DNA of 64,000 nucleotides from Novosphingobium pentaromativorans US6-1 (lineage in GTDB: Bacteria; Pseudomonadota; Alphaproteobacteria; Sphingomonadales; Sphingomonadaceae): the NCBI RefSeq assembly GCF_000767465.1, contig NZ_CP009292.1, forward strand, positions 372,001 through 436,000, in the 5' to 3' direction. Position 1 is the stretch's first letter. Each line of letters starts with the position of its first letter. Positions 60,294-64,000 of the stretch are shown here, one piece after another. The position numbers and the translations under genes are program-made. The notes below the pieces were generated by a model. The model was not told the origin of the DNA, ran no database searches, and was given only the letters and a program-made list of their open reading frames with translations.

Positions 60294-61147
60294 ACACCCC
60301 AGTGTGGCGCACGCCACTGCAATTCGACCGCATCGTGGTGACCGGCGGCGGCTCCGGCATAGGACGTGCGACCGCCCTGGAACTGGCAAACTGCGGCGCT
60401 ACGGTCTACATCATGGGTCGAAGACCCGATGCTCTGGCAGCCACCGCCTCGCTTGGTGAAGGATTGTCGGGCCGGATAGTGCCGATCCCTTGCGATCTTC
60501 TCGAAATCGATGCGACGGACGCGGCTTTCGGCGCTGTCGAAGCAGACGGCGGGCCCGCCTTCGGCCTCGTCCATTGCGCAGCTGCCACGACATATTGCGT
60601 GGCGAGCGAGATCAGCCATGCGGCTTTCGACCAGACGATCCGCACCACTTTGTATACCGGCTTCAATGCTACAAAACGCTGGGCCGAGCCAATACTCGCC
60701 GCGGCGCAAAAGACCGGCGAAGCGCAACCTGCCAGCGCCGTGATGCTGTCCAGTGCCGTGGCCGCGCGCGGCGGACCGGGCATAGCGCACAGCTCCGCAG
60801 GCAAGGCTGGCCTTGAATCCTTCGCCAGAGCCTGCGCGCGCGAATGGGGACCCTCCGGTATCCGCATCAACATTGTCGGCCCCGGCGCGTTCCCCGTCGA
60901 AAAGTCCGAGAAGCTGTGGTCAGATCCGGACATGTACGAATTGGCCAGCAGCGCAACGGCACTCGGCCGGCTTGGCAACCTGCCCGAAATCGTCGCGCCT
61001 ATTGTGTTTTTCCTGACCTCGGGATCCGGTTTTACCACCGGGCAGACGATCATCTCCGATGGTGGTTTCGGACTGGTGCCATGGGGCATCCGGCCCGATG
61101 GCCTCAAGCGGGGCCTCAACAATAAATTCGACGACAAGGAAAGTTGA
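60290..61147 (+). CDS. SDR, 2,4-dienoyl-CoA reductase-like (no catalytic Tyr)
   Basis: A 285-residue short-chain dehydrogenase: VVTGGGSGIGRATALELA (cofactor), HCAAATTYCV, then AHSSAGKAGLESFARACARE where Ser replaces the usual Tyr four residues before Lys, the arrangement of 2,4-dienoyl-CoA reductases (PDCR/DECR). C-terminal INIVGPGAFPVEKSE. ATG 60290 overlaps the dehydrogenase stop (ATGA). Likely reduces an unsaturated CoA ester from side-chain degradation, though a divergent carbonyl reductase is possible. Confidence 0.8.
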   Translation: MNTPVWRTPLQFDRIVVTGGGSGIGRATALELANCGATVYIMGRRPDALAATASLGEGLSGRIVPIPCDLLEIDATDAAFGAVEADGGPAFGLVHCAAATTYCVASEISHAAFDQTIRTTLYTGFNATKRWAEPILAAAQKTGEAQPASAVMLSSAVAARGGPGIAHSSAGKAGLESFARACAREWGPSGIRINIVGPGAFPVEKSEKLWSDPDMYELASSATALGRLGNLPEIVAPIVFFLTSGSGFTTGQTIISDGGFGLVPWGIRPDGLKRGLNNKFDDKES

Positions 61148-61195
61148 TCGCCTCGCCGGTGCGCACGCAGATGCAGCGCCTCCCTCCGCCCGCTA

Positions 61196-61789
61196 TCATG
61201 CTGCGGGAAAGGGGACGAAGCCTTCAAATTTGTCGGTGCCCAGTTCCTTCACATGATTGCGCATGAAGGCGATCAGGTTCTCATCGGTCAGGAACACTGT
61301 CTCCCCCTGAACCAGATTCCCCTGGAATTTTATGAGGATCGTCAGATTGCGGTGTAGCGGATATTCGTCGGCGTAGATCGCCATGTGAAACAGCACATGA
61401 TCTTCTCCCCACATCGCGACGCGCGGATCATGCACGCCCTTGATCATCTCCAACGGCCCTTCCGGGGCGAAGGGGAAGTTGGCGTGGTACATGCGAAGCA
61501 CAGACTCCCACCCCTGCCAGGCGCCGATGGGGTGCAGATTCCAGCATGGATCGGGAGAAATCGTGGCGGCAAGTCGCTCGAACTCGTTGTCGTGTTCCGC
61601 CTGCATATGCTCAATCATGTTATCGATCCGGGCTTGGCGGCTCACCGGTTCACGCAGCCTCTCGAGCTGCATCGAGCGGGTCACTTTCAGGTCGTCGAGG
61701 AACCCAGTCATCACGCACTCCCAATACAAAACATCGGCCTTGCCCAAGGGCCGGCCTTTCGCCATCAGCGTAGTTCCGCTATGCGACAT
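61196..61789 (-). CDS. NTF2-like protein
   Basis: A 197-residue protein: TGFLDDLKVTRSMQLERLRE, IDNMIEHMQAEHDNEFERLA, VLRMYHANFPFAPEGPLEMI, HDPRVAMWGEDHVLFHMAIY. Helix plus curved sheet fits the SnoaL/NTF2 fold. ATG 61789 chosen; the next in-frame Met (61765) is an alternative, and the longer frame to 62020 lies inside the divergent gene. Convergent with the SDR and divergent from NmrA; a second NTF2-like protein is at 3426. Confidence 0.7.
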   Translation of the reverse strand: MSHSGTTLMAKGRPLGKADVLYWECVMTGFLDDLKVTRSMQLERLREPVSRQARIDNMIEHMQAEHDNEFERLAATISPDPCWNLHPIGAWQGWESVLRMYHANFPFAPEGPLEMIKGVHDPRVAMWGEDHVLFHMAIYADEYPLHRNLTILIKFQGNLVQGETVFLTDENLIAFMRNHVKELGTDKFEGFVPFPAA

Positions 61790-61802
61790 GTGCAACGAAT
61801 AT

Positions 61803-61816
61803 ATTTCTGAAGAAAT
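61803..61816. promoter_or_regulatory. Short palindrome between divergent genes
   Basis: ATTTCT-GA-AGAAAT is a perfect 6-bp-arm palindrome midway between two divergent starts (61789 and 61846). Candidate shared operator. Confidence 0.35.
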
Positions 61817-61845
61817 GACTTTGCCATACCAACGGAGAGCGGACA

Positions 61846-62733
61846 ATGAGCGGGCAAGCACTACTTGTAGCAGGCGCCAGCGGGCATCTGGGTCGACGAG
61901 CGCTGGAACAATTGCTGGAAAGCGGCAAGGGGCCGCTGATCGCAACGACCCGCACACCTGAGCGGCTGGCCGATCTGGAAGCGCGCGGCGTGGAAATCCG
62001 GCATGCCGACTATGACTCACCTGAAAGTCTACCCGCCGCTTTCAGCGGTGCTCACCGGATGCTGCTGGTGAGCACGGATGCCGTGCTGGCACCTGGGCAA
62101 CGATTACAGCAACACCGGGCTGCGATCGCTGCAGCGCAGTCGGCAGGCGTTCGCCATGTCGTGTACACTTCCGTGACCGCCCCGCGCCCAGGAACTGGCA
62201 GCCCCATCGACGAAGACCATTACTGGACCGAACATGCCCTCGCAGACAGCACAATGGAGTGGACGATCCTGCGCAATGCGCTTTATGCGGACCTGCTGCT
62301 GATGACTGCAACGACGGCCGCCGCGACAGGTCAGATCGTTTCCGCCACGGAGAATCAGGGCCGGACTTACATCCCCCGTTCGGACTGCGCAGACGTGGCA
62401 GCAGCCGTCGTGGGCAGCAATACTTCGGGCCGCGCCATCCTCGACGTCACGGGCAATGAACTAGTGACCCAGGGCGAGATCGCGCAATGGATCTCGCGGC
62501 GATCGGGCAAGAGCATATCCCACCTGGCAATTTCCGCCGATCAACTTCTACAAGAAATGCAGGCTGCCGGCTATCCCGAGCCCTTGGCAGCCGCCATGGT
62601 GGGCTTCGACAAGGCCTGCGCCGAGGGCTACGCAGCCATTCGAACATCTGTCGTTCGCGACTTCCTTGGCCGCGAAGCGGTTCCCGTCTTCAGCTTCCTT
62701 GAAAAGGCCTGGGACAGTCTGCCCGCGCAATAG
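61846..62733 (+). CDS. NmrA-like NAD(P)-binding protein
   Basis: A 295-residue atypical SDR: LLVAGASGHLGRRALEQLLE (cofactor motif), TRTPERLADLEARGVEIRHA, VYTSVTAPRPGTGSPIDED. NmrA-like proteins act as quinone reductases or redox sensors. GGAGAG precedes ATG 61846. Convergent with the MFS transporter; a dyad (GCGCCTGG / CCAGGCGC, 62733-62777) lies between and may terminate it. Confidence 0.88.
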   Translation: MSGQALLVAGASGHLGRRALEQLLESGKGPLIATTRTPERLADLEARGVEIRHADYDSPESLPAAFSGAHRMLLVSTDAVLAPGQRLQQHRAAIAAAQSAGVRHVVYTSVTAPRPGTGSPIDEDHYWTEHALADSTMEWTILRNALYADLLLMTATTAAATGQIVSATENQGRTYIPRSDCADVAAAVVGSNTSGRAILDVTGNELVTQGEIAQWISRRSGKSISHLAISADQLLQEMQAAGYPEPLAAAMVGFDKACAEGYAAIRTSVVRDFLGREAVPVFSFLEKAWDSLPAQ

Positions 62734-62863
62734 CGCCTGGACTTCTTCGAAGCGTCTTCACCCACTGGACCAGGCGCGACGAGCGCACGCAAAGAGGAAG
62801 GCATCGCCGACTTTGTCGCCAAACGGCGCTCGCGCGGTGCCCTCCCCCCGGTCCAGCTCCCGG

Positions 62864-64000
62864 TCAGGCCTTGCCCGAGGCCTTTTCCGTGTCAGCCCGC
62901 ATGTCGGCAGATGTGTTCCCGGACCGGGGCTTCAACCCCAACATGATCATTCCCAGCACAACGACGCCGTACATCGGCAAGATTGCCTGATACGTCAGCG
63001 GGTAGGTTCCGTAGCGATCATGGACTACACCGATGACAAGCGCGCCGATGATCGTGCTGAACAGAAACGGCTGGAATAGCCCGATCGCCTTGGGAAACTC
63101 CCTCAACGAAAATCGTCGAGCGAGAATTGCAGGGATCAAGGGAAACAGCACACTGTTGCCGATCGAGAACAATACGGCTGCGAGGCCGAGTACGGCAAAG
63201 GACGGCGTTGATACGACCAGCATGTTGGCGCCGAACATCATCACCAAAATCGCGACCTGAAGCACGGGCAAAGGCATCCGGTCCACCAGCCAGCCGGCAA
63301 GGAATGTCCCGGCCAGACCTGAAAAGGCGGCGACGGACATCATACCTGCTGCATCGCTCAACCCGCCGCCCAGTTCACCGAAGAACAACGGGAGGTGGAA
63401 GAACGTGCCAGCCATCAGCGAAGTCAGGGGGAACTGGAACAGGACCGCCCCGACAAAAGCCGGAGAGATGAGGATGCGCAATGCCGAAGCGGAAGCTACC
63501 GGAGTGATGTCCGCGGCGGTCGTCGGCTCATTGACCATCGGTCCAACCTTCCTGACCGTGAGCAGCACGAGAGCGACGCCCAGTACGAGGATAACGCCCG
63601 ACGAGGTTGCCAACGCGCCTTGCCAATCGTCCATCTGGATCAGCATGGCCAGGATCGGCGGTCCCAGAATCGCGCCAAAGCTCATTCCCATGCTGACCAC
63701 CGCGATCGCCAGTCCGGGCCGCGCAAAATTGCGCACCGCCAAATTCTGGCCGAGAACCGGGCCCGTCAGCGCGTTGGCAGCCGCTCCAAGCGGAACCATT
63801 GCAAGCATCAGCAAGCCGAAACTCTGCGCCCGCGAGGCAAGGAGCAGCGCAGTCGCACTGAATACGACCCCGACCAGCAACAGCAGGGTCGGCGTATAGC
63901 GGCTGACCAACATCCCGACAACGATGCCGAAAAATCCTGCCGACACGGAAATCGTCGTCAGGATGACCATGACCTCACCCGTCGACAGGGAAAAGCTGCG
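62864..64000 (-). CDS. MFS transporter (runs off the window edge)
   Basis: At least 378 residues of a major facilitator with about eleven visible hydrophobic helices; the frame is open to the right edge (residues RSFSLSTGEVM before the first ATG at 63970), so the first helix and start lie beyond 64000. GMLVSRYTPTLLLLVGVVFS marks the loop 2-3 region. The C-terminal tail is MLGLKPRSGNTSADM. Probably exports or imports a substrate of the adjacent catabolic genes; class not assigned. Confidence 0.85.
   Translation of the reverse strand, partial: RSFSLSTGEVMVILTTISVSAGFFGIVVGMLVSRYTPTLLLLVGVVFSATALLLASRAQSFGLLMLAMVPLGAAANALTGPVLGQNLAVRNFARPGLAIAVVSMGMSFGAILGPPILAMLIQMDDWQGALATSSGVILVLGVALVLLTVRKVGPMVNEPTTAADITPVASASALRILISPAFVGAVLFQFPLTSLMAGTFFHLPLFFGELGGGLSDAAGMMSVAAFSGLAGTFLAGWLVDRMPLPVLQVAILVMMFGANMLVVSTPSFAVLGLAAVLFSIGNSVLFPLIPAILARRFSLREFPKAIGLFQPFLFSTIIGALVIGVVHDRYGTYPLTYQAILPMYGVVVLGMIMLGLKPRSGNTSADMRADTEKASGKA

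Noticed and set aside
62733..62777. Intrinsic terminator between NmrA and MFS genes
   Set aside because: The dyad GCGCCTGG / CCAGGCGC has a 29-base loop and no T tract, so it is only mentioned and not listed as a terminator.
1..64000. tRNA genes, rRNA genes or CRISPR array
   Set aside because: No cloverleaf-like sequence near the integrases and no regularly spaced repeats were found by reading; a tool-based scan would be the decisive check.

Overview
The window looks like chromosome or megaplasmid DNA of a high-GC sphingomonad-type alphaproteobacterium (Novosphingobium/Sphingobium-like). This is an inference from the two TonB-dependent receptors, the sphingomonad style of the degradation genes and the many small accessory proteins. 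No rRNA, tRNA or CRISPR was seen. The layout is two blocks of catabolic genes separated by about 19 kb of accessory DNA.

Left catabolic block (1-11.7 kb): the tail of a TetR regulator, a TonB-dependent receptor, an NTF2-like protein, then a tight operon for a molybdopterin oxidoreductase, its four-cluster iron-sulfur subunit and an FAD-dependent ferredoxin-type reductase. A second TonB receptor with a six-helix membrane protein follows.

Accessory region (11.7-31 kb): (a) an extremely GC-rich element carrying an atypical tyrosine recombinase, apparently inserted in an unrelated gene; (b) a 13-kb segment whose two ends each carry a related small tyrosine recombinase, transcribed outward and divergently from a toxin-antitoxin module (ParDE on the left, HigBA on the right); (c) inside that segment, a TIR-like/TPR/metallophosphoesterase protein that looks like a conflict or signalling effector and has a one-base frameshift, an IS3-family insertion just upstream of it, an orphan membrane protein, and a yaiI/GH130/GT4 cassette bracketed by two paralogous small proteins. 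The right-hand recombinase is cut by an IS6-family element.

Right catabolic block (31-64 kb): a leftward run LuxC-LuxE-GlcD-GlcE-GlcF-GlcG-TetR, preceded by a GlxA-type AraC regulator, an amidohydrolase and a frameshifted acyl-CoA dehydrogenase; a FAH-family hydrolase; a leftward run P450-VOC-CMD-GMC oxidoreductase-Tat protein-VAO-type flavoprotein-cytochrome c; and a rightward run amidohydrolase-acyl-CoA synthetase-MaoC-enoyl-CoA hydratase-Baeyer-Villiger monooxygenase-esterase-Fe alcohol dehydrogenase-dienoyl-CoA-reductase-like SDR, then an NTF2-like protein, an NmrA-like protein and an MFS transporter. Together these could oxidise a para-alkylphenol at its side chain to an alcohol and ketone, insert oxygen to form an ester, hydrolyse it, and process the acid as CoA thioester. 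The pathway is inferred from gene content; no ring-cleaving dioxygenase is present here.

Two genes (18386-20736 and 41934-43089) are each broken by what looks like a single missing base; sequencing error and genuine pseudogenisation cannot be separated from the sequence alone.
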